64,000 bases of DNA from Salinisphaera sp052044135 (GCF_052044135.1 NZ_JBQDYF010000016.1:5999-69998); one strand, 5' to 3'; shown: positions 25,177-34,567, numbered from the stretch's first letter. Made by a program: numbers and translations. The notes: generated from the sequence alone by a model not told the origin.

Positions 25177-27113
25177 GAACTGCCCCCATCAGTTGTTCGA
25201 TAGGCTTGCTGACTGTGATTGGGCTTGTCTGGATACCGCAACATCAGACGACCCGCCCGCACTAACGGATTGATATAGCGATTGCGCAGGCTGATCGGAT
25301 TACGTTGCAGCAGTTCTGCGAGCCGCTGCAGGCTTAGGTAGTCCACGGAGCACAGTGCGACTATCGTCGACTCCACGACTTCTCGCGCCGCTCGTTGCTT
25401 GCGCCGAACAGGCTTGGCAATGTCTTCCAAGTGGCTTTCTGCGTAATGTTCCGGCCCAGCGGAATGATCGTTATGTATGGAGCTAGCGTCGTTACGTATG
25501 GAGCTAGCGTTGTTACGTATGGAGCTAGCGTCGTTACGTATGGAGCTAGCGTCGTTTTCTGATGTATCAGCCGTGTCTAACCCTGCGGCAATTCGTTGCT
25601 CCGGCCCATCGAGCGACCCACCGAAAAGCTCGTAGTAAGTTCCGCGGCCGTGGCTGTGCTGAATCAACATCCGACGCTCAACCAACGATCGGAACATTTC
25701 CGTTATATCGACCCGGTGACGCGTCAACATCGTCTGGAGACGCCTGTTCGTCACGCGGCCTTCCGCGTTTGCAGTAATAAGCGCCTGCACCTCGTCCTCG
25801 TTAAGCTGGCTAATCGCCGATACGCCGAAACGGGCCTTGAGCGCCTCGACCAGCCCTTCCGGCAACATGCTGACCATCGGCAGGGTCAGCACCACCCGAT
25901 CGGGCCGCAACGTTTCCCGCAAGCTGGGAGACTGCCAATGCTGGGCGTGCCAACTCGCCCGAATCTTGTCGAGGCCCGAGCCCGCCTTGTCGCCGGCTCC
26001 CAATAACTGGAACATCTGCTGCAGAGATTTATTGCGACATTCGCTGACGCCGCCGTCCAACAACTGCTCGATCGAGAGCAGCAGCGTCCCCGGGTTGGAA
26101 AACTCGAATCGATCACGATGGCGGTCGATCACGACACCACCTTGCCCGCCATGGTCTGCGTGAATCAGGGCGTTGACCAGCGCCTCCTGTAGCGCCTCAT
26201 GCACCTCGCTCTGGCCTTTACGATATCCCTCCGCGTCCCGCGCGAACGGCACCTTGAGCGCCGAATCATTCCCAATTTTCTGAACAACCCGGATATAAAA
26301 CTGAAACAGGTTAGCTTCCCACGTGCCGTCGACCGTTAGGCGATCACTCCAGCGAACCGACTCGTCGTCCGCCAACCGCTCACGGTAATCCAAGTGGAAT
26401 CCGGGTAGCGCTTCGTTATCGGTGATGGCCTCCTGCTTGCCAAACATAAGCAGCCCAGCCAGCGTCAGCCCCTCGATACCTTCACGCCGGTCGCGGCGCC
26501 AACCGCCCAGCTTAGCCAGATACTCGGTATCGTCCAGCAACAACCAGGGATGATCGGGGCTGCGCGACCCCATGCGATTGCGAAATTGCCGTAGCGACTG
26601 CGTATCCAGATCGTCCAGACTGAAGTACTGCAGAATTCGGCTGTCTGCAGGCGCCTGGTCGGGCCGGTCGGCAAACATGCGCTGAACTTCTTGCGGCGAA
26701 CAGCGAAAATCACCTTCGTGGTTGCGACGATAACTTCCGCGATACGGATCAGGCCCCACATGTACCGGCCGAAATTCCCGCGACGCACGCGGCACATGAA
26801 TCGCGATGAGCCGCGGGCCGCCCAAGTCGAGAATTTCGAGGTCACGGTCGGCCAAAAGGTTGACGCTGACCTTGCCCCGATCATTGGCAACGCTCCAGAA
26901 ATCGCGAAGCATCTTGTCCGGATCGTCGACGCCCTGTAATTCGACTTCGTCGCCGCGCTCCCTGACGCCCAGATAGATCACGCCGCCGTCGGTGTTGGCA
27001 AACGCGCTGTAGGTTTCCCAAAGACTGCCCGGCAAACCGCCCTTCGCCGACTTGAACTCAACATCGCGCCCTTCTTCGCCAAGGGTATCGAATAGATTCA
27101 TCTGCTGGTTCAC
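25173..27113 (-). CDS. AlbA_2/Schlafen-type ATP-binding protein inside the RM operon
   Basis: 646 aa. N-terminal Schlafen-AlbA_2 domain (DVEFKSAKGGLPGSLWETYS, NTDGGVIYLGV, about residues 15-130). Then a COG2865-type ATP-binding/HATPase region (HEALQEALVNALIHADHGG, FEFSNPGTLL, GSGLDKI), winged-helix segments, and a C-terminal helix-turn-helix-like part. Near residue 520-550 lies an Asn/Asp-Ala-Ser-Ser-Ile-Arg/His heptad repeated four times, encoded by the 21-bp array at 25470-25553. GTG start at 27113, seven bases after the mod stop; an ATG at 27101 is an alternative. Such proteins are common in defence islands, often with an RNA- or DNA-binding regulatory guess; the role here is unknown. Confidence 0.88.
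   Translation of the reverse strand: MNQQMNLFDTLGEEGRDVEFKSAKGGLPGSLWETYSAFANTDGGVIYLGVRERGDEVELQGVDDPDKMLRDFWSVANDRGKVSVNLLADRDLEILDLGGPRLIAIHVPRASREFRPVHVGPDPYRGSYRRNHEGDFRCSPQEVQRMFADRPDQAPADSRILQYFSLDDLDTQSLRQFRNRMGSRSPDHPWLLLDDTEYLAKLGGWRRDRREGIEGLTLAGLLMFGKQEAITDNEALPGFHLDYRERLADDESVRWSDRLTVDGTWEANLFQFYIRVVQKIGNDSALKVPFARDAEGYRKGQSEVHEALQEALVNALIHADHGGQGGVVIDRHRDRFEFSNPGTLLLSIEQLLDGGVSECRNKSLQQMFQLLGAGDKAGSGLDKIRASWHAQHWQSPSLRETLRPDRVVLTLPMVSMLPEGLVEALKARFGVSAISQLNEDEVQALITANAEGRVTNRRLQTMLTRHRVDITEMFRSLVERRMLIQHSHGRGTYYELFGGSLDGPEQRIAAGLDTADTSENDASSIRNDASSIRNNASSIRNDASSIHNDHSAGPEHYAESHLEDIAKPVRRKQRAAREVVESTIVALCSVDYLSLQRLAELLQRNPISLRNRYINPLVRAGRLMLRYPDKPNHSQQAYRTTDGGSS
25470..25553 (-). 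repeat. 21-bp tandem repeat x4 inside the AlbA gene
   Basis: Four consecutive 21-bp units of the type GTTACGTATGGAGCTAGCGT + C/T; the first has T for C at one position and unit 2 ends in T. Because 21 is a multiple of three, copy-number change would alter linker length by seven residues without breaking the frame. Confidence 0.95.
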
Positions 27114-27120
27114 GGCGCCG

Positions 27121-30100
27121 TCACCCCAACGGAATCACTTTCAACGACTCGATCCCGCGGTCGTCCACGATCTTCACCGCCACGCACTCGTTCTCGCCGG
27201 CGTCGAACGGCAGCGACAGCGTGCCGTGAAAGGCATCCAGCAGATCGTCGTTCAGCTCGGCGCGGATATCTTTCTTGAGCTTGTACCAGCCGTCTTTCTT
27301 GCCGGCCATGGGAAAGAACACCTGACGCGGGAACAACGAACGGTTGTCGTAATCGGTATCCAGCGACCAGAGGGCGATATTCTTCTTGCCGCCGGATTTC
27401 AGCTCGCCGCTCTTGGTATCGAAATAATCGAAGCCGTGGACCTCGATCTGGTAACGGCCGTCGTCGCGCGTGTGCAACTCCACCTCCGGCTGGCCCATCA
27501 GCCAGAACGATTCATTGCTGGAGCGCCCCTTCTTCAAATCCTCGGTCAGCAGATCGGTATTCATCTGCACTTTCAGCGCCTGAACGCCCTTGATGGTGTC
27601 GATATCCTTGGCCGCCTCCGGGTCGAAGGTAAAAGCACAGAACACCAGCAACTTCGGCAACGGAAACAGCTCGCCCGCCTCGCGCATGGCGATCTCGACC
27701 TGGCGTTGTTCCAGCGCGGCATGTTCCGGGCCGAAACTCACGGCCACCCGGTCGCCGGTGTCGGCCACTGTGCCCACCGCATCGATATACCGCGTGCCGG
27801 GCAACGGCTCCAGATCCATCAGTTTCAGTTTCTGATTGTTCTTGCCACGCACGCCGGTCTTGAGCAGTTCATCCCGCCACTGCGCCTGGCGCGACGTTTC
27901 GCCCGAACGCGCGACGGCGACATCCGCCTCGCGCGGCTGCTCGGCCTCGTCCAGCCCCAGCACCGTGGCAAACGGCACCGCCTCCACCGTGAATGGGCCG
28001 GTGATGCGACGCTTGGATTTATCGATTTCCGGCTGGTCGTAGAGCACTTCCTGGCCGGCGTGGTTGGCGATGGAATCGTCCATTGCTTGCTGCATAGCCT
28101 GGCGGGCGGCATGAAACGCATCCAGCGCATCGAGCGCGGCTTGCGGCCAGTCCGCCGGCGCTTCAAACGGCACTTCCCATTCCAGGAGTGCGTTGGTGGC
28201 AACGACTTCCTCGCTGGGCAACGTCTGCTGTTTCGCCTTGGCCGAGAAATCGATTGTCTCGCCCTTGCGGGCGCCTTCGGTGATCTTGAACGGCGCCGGC
28301 GGCGCGGCCTGCAACGCCGTGTTCAGCGACTCCAGCGCCGACGCGACCGCCGGATGCCGTTGTTCATAGATCGTGTCGATTTCCGGGTTATTGGCGATCG
28401 ACTTCAGCGTGATATGCGGCACGGTTTTATAGATGAAGCCGCCGCGCAGGCCTTCGCCCGGATATTTCAGGGCGTAGTAGTCATAGCTCGCGGTCATCAA
28501 CCGCTGCTTGGCGAGCGTGACTGCGACGCGGGAGGTGTCGCAGGTGATCCAGCGACGGCCCCATTTTTCGGCTACGACCGCCGTAGTGCCGGAACCGCAG
28601 GTCGGGTCCAGCACCAGATCGCCGGGGTCGGTGGTCATGAGCAGGCAGCGTTGCACCACGGACATGGCGGTTTGGACCACGTACACCTTATCCGAAGTAC
28701 CCGCTACGTCTGCCCAAATGTTTGAGATTTGATACGCGGGGAAATCATCCAAGAATCGCTTGTACCGCAGCGTCTTGTCTCCACTACTAACGCGTCCGGT
28801 GGCTACGAGTCGCCGAAATCCAGACTCCCCTGTTTTCCAGTACCCGCCGCTAGGGCCCCACTCTTGGCCTTGAAATGGCACTGGAAAGGAGCCTGGTGGA
28901 CGATTCGAAACTAACGCTGTGCGCTGGTAATTTCGTCCATCGGTGTCCGTCAAATCGTATCGCTCGCCGGAGCCATGACCTTGGCCTATGACTTTTTCGT
29001 GGTAGATCTGACGGTACTTGAGTTGCCCTTTATTCTTCGCGAACCAAACACAGTAGTCGGCAACGTTTGCGAGGAGATCAGCGGTTTGGCCTCCCGTCTT
29101 CCTGACGACAGCGACGCTAACGAAGTTTTCTGAACCGAACACTTCATCGATTATCTCGCGAACGTGGTGCAAATTCTCATCGGAAATTTGCACAAACACG
29201 CTACCCGACTCGCTCAACAACTCCCGCGCCAGCAGCAGCCGATCCCGCAGATACGTCAGATACGAATGAATCCCCAGCTCCCAGGTATCCCGGAAGGCCT
29301 TGATCATCTCCGGTTCCTGGGTCAGGTCTTCATCCTTGCGATCCTTGACGTCCCGGCGGTTGGTGAACGGCTGGAAGTTGGAGCCGTATTTGATGCCGTA
29401 GGGCGGGTCGATATAGATCATTTGCACCTGCCCGGCCATGCCCTCTTTCTGTAGCAGAGAGTTCATGACCAACAGCGAATCGCCTGCAATCAGGCGGTTG
29501 GACCAGTCGCGGGCGTGCTTGTAGAAGTCGATGGCTTCGCGCAGCGGCAGGTTTTCAAACGGGGCATGGAACAAATCGGCCTGAAAGCTCGGCGTATCCT
29601 TGCCTTTGCTGTCTTTCACCCGTTTCTGCAAGCCGGCGAGAATGGTGGCCGGATCGATGCGTTCGTGCACATGCAGCGAAACGGTATCGACTTCGAAGCT
29701 GGTGCGCTCGGCCTTGCCGGCCCAGTTGAGGTAGGCCGCCTGCATGCGCTTGAGTTGTTCCAGCGCAGCGGCCATTTCGTCTTTGTCATCCGAGGCGAGC
29801 GCGTCGTCGATGAGGCTTTCGATCTGGGCGCGGCTCGGGTCGAACTGCAGCGCCGGGTCGATATGCGGGTCGTAGGCCCAGTTGGCGCTGTCTTCCACGC
29901 CGTCCGAGCTGGTATCGACCATGCCGACGTGCGGGTTGTTGCGGCGCTTGTCGTCGTAGCGATAGCTCAGCACTTCGTGGCGATCTGCACTGGCTTTCGA
30001 CGCGCGCTTGTGTGCTCTCTTCTGGTCGGCTTTCTTCCGGCCGGCTGCTTTACCCCGAGCCTTGGCACGCGCCTTATCGGCATGGAAATCGAGTTCGGCC

Positions 30101-30375
30101 GGGGCCGCCTGCGGCTTGAGTTCGAAATCCGGCGCGGCGGTGCTCGGTTGGTCGGCAGCGATTCGATAGATCGACCCACCGCGGCCGCGCCCCTTCCCGA
30201 TCACGCCGTCGGCCACGAGCGCGTTCTTGATTTCCGCATAGGCGTCGTTGCCCAGCTCGTGGCCCGCATCGCGCAATGCCTGCTGCATGGCCTGGTTGCC
30301 GATGCTCGAGCCATCGGCCGGCAGCATATCCAGCAACTGCGCCCGCGCCGCCGCGCGCCCCTTCGAATCGCTCAT
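27121..30375 (-). CDS. mod: type III-like DNA methyltransferase (Mod) with winged-helix N-terminus
   Basis: 1084 aa, longer than typical Mod (600-700). Beta-class amino-methyltransferase: DPPY at 323-326 (MIYIDPPYGIKYGS) precedes the AdoMet-binding motif DPTCGSGT at 590-597, followed by WGRRWITCDTSRVA. Residues 1-72 look like a small winged helix (NQAMQQALRDAGHELGNDAY, GKGRGRGGSIYRI), then a basic linker rich in Lys/Arg/Ala at 101-130. The roughly 400-residue C-terminus has no motif I can name. It methylates adenine or cytosine N4 in a short asymmetric site in related systems; the site is unknown. First gene of the operon; divergent from the toxin-antitoxin pair. Confidence 0.9.
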   Translation of the reverse strand: MSDSKGRAAARAQLLDMLPADGSSIGNQAMQQALRDAGHELGNDAYAEIKNALVADGVIGKGRGRGGSIYRIAADQPSTAAPDFELKPQAAPAELDFHADKARAKARGKAAGRKKADQKRAHKRASKASADRHEVLSYRYDDKRRNNPHVGMVDTSSDGVEDSANWAYDPHIDPALQFDPSRAQIESLIDDALASDDKDEMAAALEQLKRMQAAYLNWAGKAERTSFEVDTVSLHVHERIDPATILAGLQKRVKDSKGKDTPSFQADLFHAPFENLPLREAIDFYKHARDWSNRLIAGDSLLVMNSLLQKEGMAGQVQMIYIDPPYGIKYGSNFQPFTNRRDVKDRKDEDLTQEPEMIKAFRDTWELGIHSYLTYLRDRLLLARELLSESGSVFVQISDENLHHVREIIDEVFGSENFVSVAVVRKTGGQTADLLANVADYCVWFAKNKGQLKYRQIYHEKVIGQGHGSGERYDLTDTDGRNYQRTALVSNRPPGSFPVPFQGQEWGPSGGYWKTGESGFRRLVATGRVSSGDKTLRYKRFLDDFPAYQISNIWADVAGTSDKVYVVQTAMSVVQRCLLMTTDPGDLVLDPTCGSGTTAVVAEKWGRRWITCDTSRVAVTLAKQRLMTASYDYYALKYPGEGLRGGFIYKTVPHITLKSIANNPEIDTIYEQRHPAVASALESLNTALQAAPPAPFKITEGARKGETIDFSAKAKQQTLPSEEVVATNALLEWEVPFEAPADWPQAALDALDAFHAARQAMQQAMDDSIANHAGQEVLYDQPEIDKSKRRITGPFTVEAVPFATVLGLDEAEQPREADVAVARSGETSRQAQWRDELLKTGVRGKNNQKLKLMDLEPLPGTRYIDAVGTVADTGDRVAVSFGPEHAALEQRQVEIAMREAGELFPLPKLLVFCAFTFDPEAAKDIDTIKGVQALKVQMNTDLLTEDLKKGRSSNESFWLMGQPEVELHTRDDGRYQIEVHGFDYFDTKSGELKSGGKKNIALWSLDTDYDNRSLFPRQVFFPMAGKKDGWYKLKKDIRAELNDDLLDAFHGTLSLPFDAGENECVAVKIVDDRGIESLKVIPLG

Positions 30376-30572
30376 ATCGCTCTCTGACTGGTGCCAAGCC
30401 GCGCGATTGGCCGTTCTGCCTCAGCCGCCGGCCACTATGCTCAATAGTCCCCGCAGGGAGCCTATCACCGGCACGTCGCGCTGTGCGCTTAAAAGACGTC
30501 GACGGATGTGCGCCACCCGCCATCATAGCGTTATGACGTTGTGATGCTAAACTCCAATCAGGAGGCATTCCC

Positions 30573-30803
30573 ATGACAACTTCAAAGCGCTCAACCATCT
30601 ATTTCGACGAACAGCTACATGCAGCACTCCGCCTGAAGGCCGCCCATACGCATCGCAGCGTGTCGGATCTTGTCAACGACGCCGTTCGCGCTGCGCTGGC
30701 CGAGGATCAGGAAGATTTAGCCGCTTTCACCGACCGCGTCGCCGAACCGACCCTGAGCTATGAGGCACTGCTGGACGATCTGAAAGTGCATGGCAAGCTA
30801 TAA
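30573..30803 (+). CDS. ribbon-helix-helix antitoxin
   Basis: 76 aa. KRSTIYFDEQLHAALRLKAA and HRSVSDLVNDAVRAAL form the CopG/ParD-like ribbon-helix-helix; the acidic C-terminal half (AEDQEDLAAFTD) would wrap the toxin. A strong AGGAGG lies 8 nt upstream of the ATG. The toxin frame starts inside its last codons (14-bp overlap). It likely represses its own promoter in the divergent region shared with mod. Confidence 0.9.
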   Translation: MTTSKRSTIYFDEQLHAALRLKAAHTHRSVSDLVNDAVRAALAEDQEDLAAFTDRVAEPTLSYEALLDDLKVHGKL

Positions 30804-31053
30804 GCTTGTCTTCAAACGCTCGGTCGCCAAGGATCTGCGCCGCATTCCGAACGATGATGTCGCGCGTATTCTCCAACGCGTCGATGCGCTACAGCGGGAT
30901 CCACGCCCACCGGGGAGCGAGAAGCTTTCGGGTCAGGAGCGATATCGAATCCGCCAGGGCTTCTACCGCATCCTTTACGAAATCGCCGACGATGTACTGA
31001 TCGTAACAGTCGTCAAGATCGGACACCGAAAGCATGTCTATCGGGGCGAATAA
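30790..31053 (+). CDS. RelE/ParE-superfamily toxin
   Basis: 87 aa. ASYKLVFKRSVAKDLRRIPN, GQERYRIRQGFYRILYEIADD and VVKIGHRKHVYRG are the RelE-type core: a basic sheet with terminal HRKHVY. RelE members cut mRNA in the ribosomal A-site; ParE members poison gyrase. The RIRQGFYRILYE and HRKxVY pattern favours RelE-type. Overlaps the antitoxin by 14 bp, a standard arrangement. Confidence 0.9.
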   Translation: MASYKLVFKRSVAKDLRRIPNDDVARILQRVDALQRDPRPPGSEKLSGQERYRIRQGFYRILYEIADDVLIVTVVKIGHRKHVYRGE

Positions 31054-31076
31054 CGCCCCGTTGATAGACGCTCGCT

Positions 31077-31110
31077 CATAAAAAAGCCGCCCCAATAACC
31101 GGAGCGGCTT
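31077..31110 (-). terminator. Rho-independent terminator of metE
   Basis: Read on the minus strand: AAGCCGCTCC, loop, GGGGCGGCTT, then a run of Ts (plus-strand AAAAAA at 31080-31085). It lies 18 bp past the metE stop and, being A-rich on the other side, may also stop the toxin transcript. Confidence 0.85.
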
Positions 31111-31127
31111 GAGCCGGCCGTGGCCGA

Positions 31128-33404
31128 TCAGGCAGCCCGTGCCTGACGCATCCGCTGTGCGGCCTCGACCATGTTCTTCAGCGCCGGCTTGACCTCGGCC
31201 CAGCCGCGGGTCTTGAGCCCGCAGTCCGGGTTCACCCACAGTTTTTCGGGCGGCAACACGGCCACGGCCTTGTCGAGCAGGGCGACCATCTCGTCGGTGC
31301 TCGGCACACGCGGGCTGTGGATATCGTAGACCCCCGGGCCGATCTCGTTCGGATACTGGAACTTCACGAACGCATCCAGCAGCTCCATCTGGGAGCGCGA
31401 GGTCTCGATGGAGATGCAGTCGGCATCCATGGCGGCGATCGACTCGATGATGTCGTTGAACTCCGAGTAGCACATATGAGTGTGGACCTGGGTTTCGTCG
31501 CGCACGCCGCCCGCTGCCAGCCGGAAGGCGGCCGCGGCCCAGTCCAGGTATTCATTCCAGTCGGCACGCCGCAGCGGCAGCCCTTCGCGAAAAGCCGCCT
31601 CGTCGCACTGGATCGCGGCCAGGCCGGCCGCTTCCAGATCGACGATCTCGTCGCGAATGGCGAGCGCAACCTGCTTCACGGTTTCGGACCGGGGCTGGTC
31701 GTCGCGCACGAAGGCCCACTGCACCATGGTGACCGGGCCGGTGAGCATGCCTTTCATCGGCTTTTTCGTACGCGATTGGGCGTATTTCGACCATTTGACC
31801 GTCATCGGCTTCGGCCGCGAGACATCGCCGTAGATGATCGGCGGCTTCACATAGCGCGAGCCATAGCTCTGCACCCAGCCGAGTTTGGTGAAGGCATAGC
31901 CGGCCAGTTGCTCGCCGAAATACTCGACCATGTCGTTGCGCTCGAATTCGCCGTGTACGAGCATGTCGAAGCCCATGTCTTCCTGCATGGCGATGGCGTC
32001 GTCGATCTGCTGTTTCAAAAAGGCGTCGTAATCGGCATCCGATAGGTCGCCTTTCTTGTGCTGTGCACGGGCGCGGCGTACATCCTGCGTCTGCGGGAAC
32101 GAGCCGATGGTGGTGGTCGGGAACATCGGCAGCTGCAATTTCGCCCGCTGCTGGCGCGCGCGCTCGGCGTAATCCGACTGGCGCCGATAATCCGCGGCGG
32201 TGAGACCGGCTACGCGCTTGGCGACGAAGTCGTCGTGGATCAGCTTGGATTCGCGGCGATCCGCCATCGCCCGGGCATTGGCGTCGAACAGGGCTTCGTC
32301 GATATCGCCGTCTGCCGCGCGGGCGAGCGCCACGATCTCGGCCAGCTTCTCTTCAGCGAAGGCCAGCCAGGCGGCCAGCCGGGAATCAAGCTTGGTTTCG
32401 TGGTGCAGAGTGACCGGGCTGTGCAGTAGCGAGCAGGCCGGGCCCACCATGAGCCGGTCGCCGCCGATCGTGTCTCGGACCCGTGCCAGCGCTGTCTTAG
32501 CCGCGGTCAGATCGGTTTTCCAGATATTGCGTCCGTCGACCACGCCGACCGACAGCGCCGTGTCACCGCCCAGCCGGCCGGCCACGGCCTCGATCTCGCC
32601 CGCGCCGCGAACGGCATCGATATGCAGCGCGGCCACTGGCAGGCTGGTGAACAGATCGATGTTGTCGCGCAGCTCACCGAAGTAGTTCGTGACCATGATC
32701 TTGAGATCGCCGACGCGCGATAGCGCGGTATAGGTCTTGTCAATCACGTCGCGCTGGGCTTCACTCAGATCGAGCGAAAAGATCGGCTCGTCGATCTGTA
32801 CCCACTCGGCGCCGGCCGCGGCCAGCCGATCCAGAATCTCGATATACACCGGAATCAGTTGATCGGCGAGCGCGAACTTATCCAGGTCCGAACCGTCGGT
32901 CACCTTGCCGAGTGTGAGATAAGTCGCCGGACCGATGAGCACCGGCTTGGTGGTCATGTCCTGCCCCTTCGCCTCGACAAATTCGTCGAAGACCTTGGCG
33001 CCGGCGAGCGCGAAGGTCGTGTCCTGGGTGAACTCGGGCACCAGGTAGTGGTAATTGGTATCGAACCACTTGGTCATCTCGCAGGCGATGGCGTCATCCG
33101 TGCCACGAGCCATTGCGAAGGCCACATCGAGATCGGCATGCGCGCCATCCCAGTCGAAGCGCGCCGGCACATTGCCGACCAGGCAGGCCATGTCCAGGAT
33201 CTGGTCGTAGAAGGAGAAATCGTTGGAGGGGATCAGGTCGATGCCGGCCGCGCGCTGTTTTTCCCAGTTCGCGCGCCGGATATCGGCACCCACCGCCTCC
33301 AGACCGGCACGATCGAGATCGCCCGCCCAGTAGGCTTCGGTGGCTTTTTTCAGCTCGCGGCGTTCGCCGATACGGGGAAAGCCGAGATTATGGGATGTGG
33401 TCAT
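31128..33404 (-). CDS. metE: cobalamin-independent methionine synthase
   Basis: 758 aa, transfers methyl from 5-methyl-THF-triglutamate to homocysteine. N-terminus NLGFPRIGERRELKKATEAYW is diagnostic. Catalytic zinc ligands lie in HTHMCYSEFNDII (His and Cys), a central Glu, and NPDCGLKTRGW (Cys). MetE is one of the largest zinc users in many bacteria, worth noting beside the zinc regulon. Divergent from metR; a terminator follows. Confidence 0.97.
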   Translation of the reverse strand: MTTSHNLGFPRIGERRELKKATEAYWAGDLDRAGLEAVGADIRRANWEKQRAAGIDLIPSNDFSFYDQILDMACLVGNVPARFDWDGAHADLDVAFAMARGTDDAIACEMTKWFDTNYHYLVPEFTQDTTFALAGAKVFDEFVEAKGQDMTTKPVLIGPATYLTLGKVTDGSDLDKFALADQLIPVYIEILDRLAAAGAEWVQIDEPIFSLDLSEAQRDVIDKTYTALSRVGDLKIMVTNYFGELRDNIDLFTSLPVAALHIDAVRGAGEIEAVAGRLGGDTALSVGVVDGRNIWKTDLTAAKTALARVRDTIGGDRLMVGPACSLLHSPVTLHHETKLDSRLAAWLAFAEEKLAEIVALARAADGDIDEALFDANARAMADRRESKLIHDDFVAKRVAGLTAADYRRQSDYAERARQQRAKLQLPMFPTTTIGSFPQTQDVRRARAQHKKGDLSDADYDAFLKQQIDDAIAMQEDMGFDMLVHGEFERNDMVEYFGEQLAGYAFTKLGWVQSYGSRYVKPPIIYGDVSRPKPMTVKWSKYAQSRTKKPMKGMLTGPVTMVQWAFVRDDQPRSETVKQVALAIRDEIVDLEAAGLAAIQCDEAAFREGLPLRRADWNEYLDWAAAAFRLAAGGVRDETQVHTHMCYSEFNDIIESIAAMDADCISIETSRSQMELLDAFVKFQYPNEIGPGVYDIHSPRVPSTDEMVALLDKAVAVLPPEKLWVNPDCGLKTRGWAEVKPALKNMVEAAQRMRQARAA

Positions 33405-33511
33405 GGATCGTCGCTCCTCTACTGCGTTATCCGAGCCAGCACCGCTGGCGATCGATCACGAGCTTAGAGTGACTTATCCATGACTAATATTGGTATATTT
33501 GCATCAATGAA

Positions 33512-33524
33512 TGAATATCGCTCA
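33512..33524. promoter_or_regulatory. candidate MetR site between metE and metR
   Basis: TGAATATCGCTCA resembles the MetR consensus TGAANNNNNTTCA with one mismatch. It lies 8 bp before the metR start, in the 128-bp divergent region. I saw no S-box or cobalamin riboswitch there. Weak, position-based call. Confidence 0.4.
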
Positions 33525-33532
33525 TACAACGA

Positions 33533-34429
33533 ATGATCGAACGTATTCATCTGCGTATCCTGCGTCAGATCGAACGCGACGGCTCGTTGACCGCGGCAGC
33601 GAAGTCGCTGCATCTGACGCAGTCGGCATTGAGCCACGCCGTCCGCAAGCTCGAGGATCAGGCCGGCACCGCGATCTGGCGCCGGGAAGGTCGGCGTATC
33701 CGCCTGACACCGGCCGGCGATTATCTACTCGCCGCGGCCGAGCGGCTGCTGCCGCAACTCGAGCGCCTGGATACCGTGCTGGCCGACTATGCGGCCGGAC
33801 AATACGGCACGCTGCGCATCGGCATGGAATGCCATCCCTGCTATCGCTGGCTGCTCAAGATCGTGGAACCGTATCTGGCGGCCTGGCCGGGTGTGGACAT
33901 CGACGTCATCCAGGCATTTCGCTTCGGTGGCATGGCCGCGCTGTTCAACCACGATATCGATATCCTGGTCACACCCGATCCGCTGGCCAAGCGCGGGGTG
34001 ATCTTCGAACCGGTATTCGATTACGAGCAGGTCCTGGTAGTGGCCGCGGGCCACCGCTTGGCCGGGCGCGAGTATGTGACGGCCGAGGCGCTGGCCGACG
34101 AAGTCCTGTTGTCTTATCCGGTGGACCCGGCCCGGCTGGATATCTTCACCGGGCTGCTCGGGCCGGCGCATGTCACACCGCGACGCCACAAAACGCTCGA
34201 ATCCACCGACATCATGCTGCAACTGGTGGCCGCCGGGCGCGGCGTGTCAGCCCTGCCGCGCTGGCTGGTCGATGAATACGCGGCCGAACTCGCCATCACG
34301 CCGGTACGGCTCGGGCGGGCCGGGATCGCCAAGCAGATCCATCTGGGCGTACGGCGCGCCAGCCGCGAGGAGCCGCCAATCGCCGGTTTTCTGGACGCCG
34401 CTCGTGCTGGGCCGTCGCATACGGCGTAA
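33533..34429 (+). CDS. metR: LysR-type activator of methionine genes
   Basis: 298 aa. LysR helix-turn-helix at SLTAAAKSLHLTQSALSHAVRKLE; the effector domain has GTLRIGMECHPCYRWL, typical of MetR, whose co-inducer is homocysteine. Divergent from metE as in E. coli. Product should activate metE when homocysteine accumulates. Confidence 0.93.
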   Translation: MIERIHLRILRQIERDGSLTAAAKSLHLTQSALSHAVRKLEDQAGTAIWRREGRRIRLTPAGDYLLAAAERLLPQLERLDTVLADYAAGQYGTLRIGMECHPCYRWLLKIVEPYLAAWPGVDIDVIQAFRFGGMAALFNHDIDILVTPDPLAKRGVIFEPVFDYEQVLVVAAGHRLAGREYVTAEALADEVLLSYPVDPARLDIFTGLLGPAHVTPRRHKTLESTDIMLQLVAAGRGVSALPRWLVDEYAAELAITPVRLGRAGIAKQIHLGVRRASREEPPIAGFLDAARAGPSHTA

Positions 34430-34472
34430 CGTGCCGGGACATATCGCCAGACGCGAACGCCGGACACACGAA

Positions 34473-34500
34473 GGCATCGGCCGCTGATGCGGCCGATGCC
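34473..34500. terminator. perfect 12-bp hairpin between metR and rpmE2
   Basis: GGCATCGGCCGC-TGAT-GCGGCCGATGCC, 43 bp after the metR stop. No U-tract follows, so it is either a weak or factor-assisted terminator, or an RNA-stabilising 3' hairpin. Confidence 0.6.
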
Positions 34501-34543
34501 TCGAACACGAAACGATCCGCGTGCCGGCACCCACCGACACGAG

Positions 34544-34567
34544 AAAAAAGCCGGTTTAGGCTTTTTT
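34544..34567 (-). terminator. terminator of rpmE2 containing its stop codon
   Basis: AAAAAAGCC-TAAACC-GGCTTTTTT on the minus strand. The final Lys-Lys-Ala codons form the left arm and the TAA stop lies in the loop, so the ribosome finishes inside the terminator. Confidence 0.82.

Noticed and set aside
27052..28725. 557-codon plus-strand frame over mod
   Set aside because: Antisense to the C-terminal half of the methyltransferase; shadow composition.
22238..31127. Integrase or att sites bounding the restriction island
   Set aside because: No integrase, tRNA or flanking direct repeat found; transfer is inferred only from content.
33405..33532. Cobalamin or SAM riboswitch before metE
   Set aside because: The region is only 128 bp, lacks the conserved boxes, and is shared with divergent metR.
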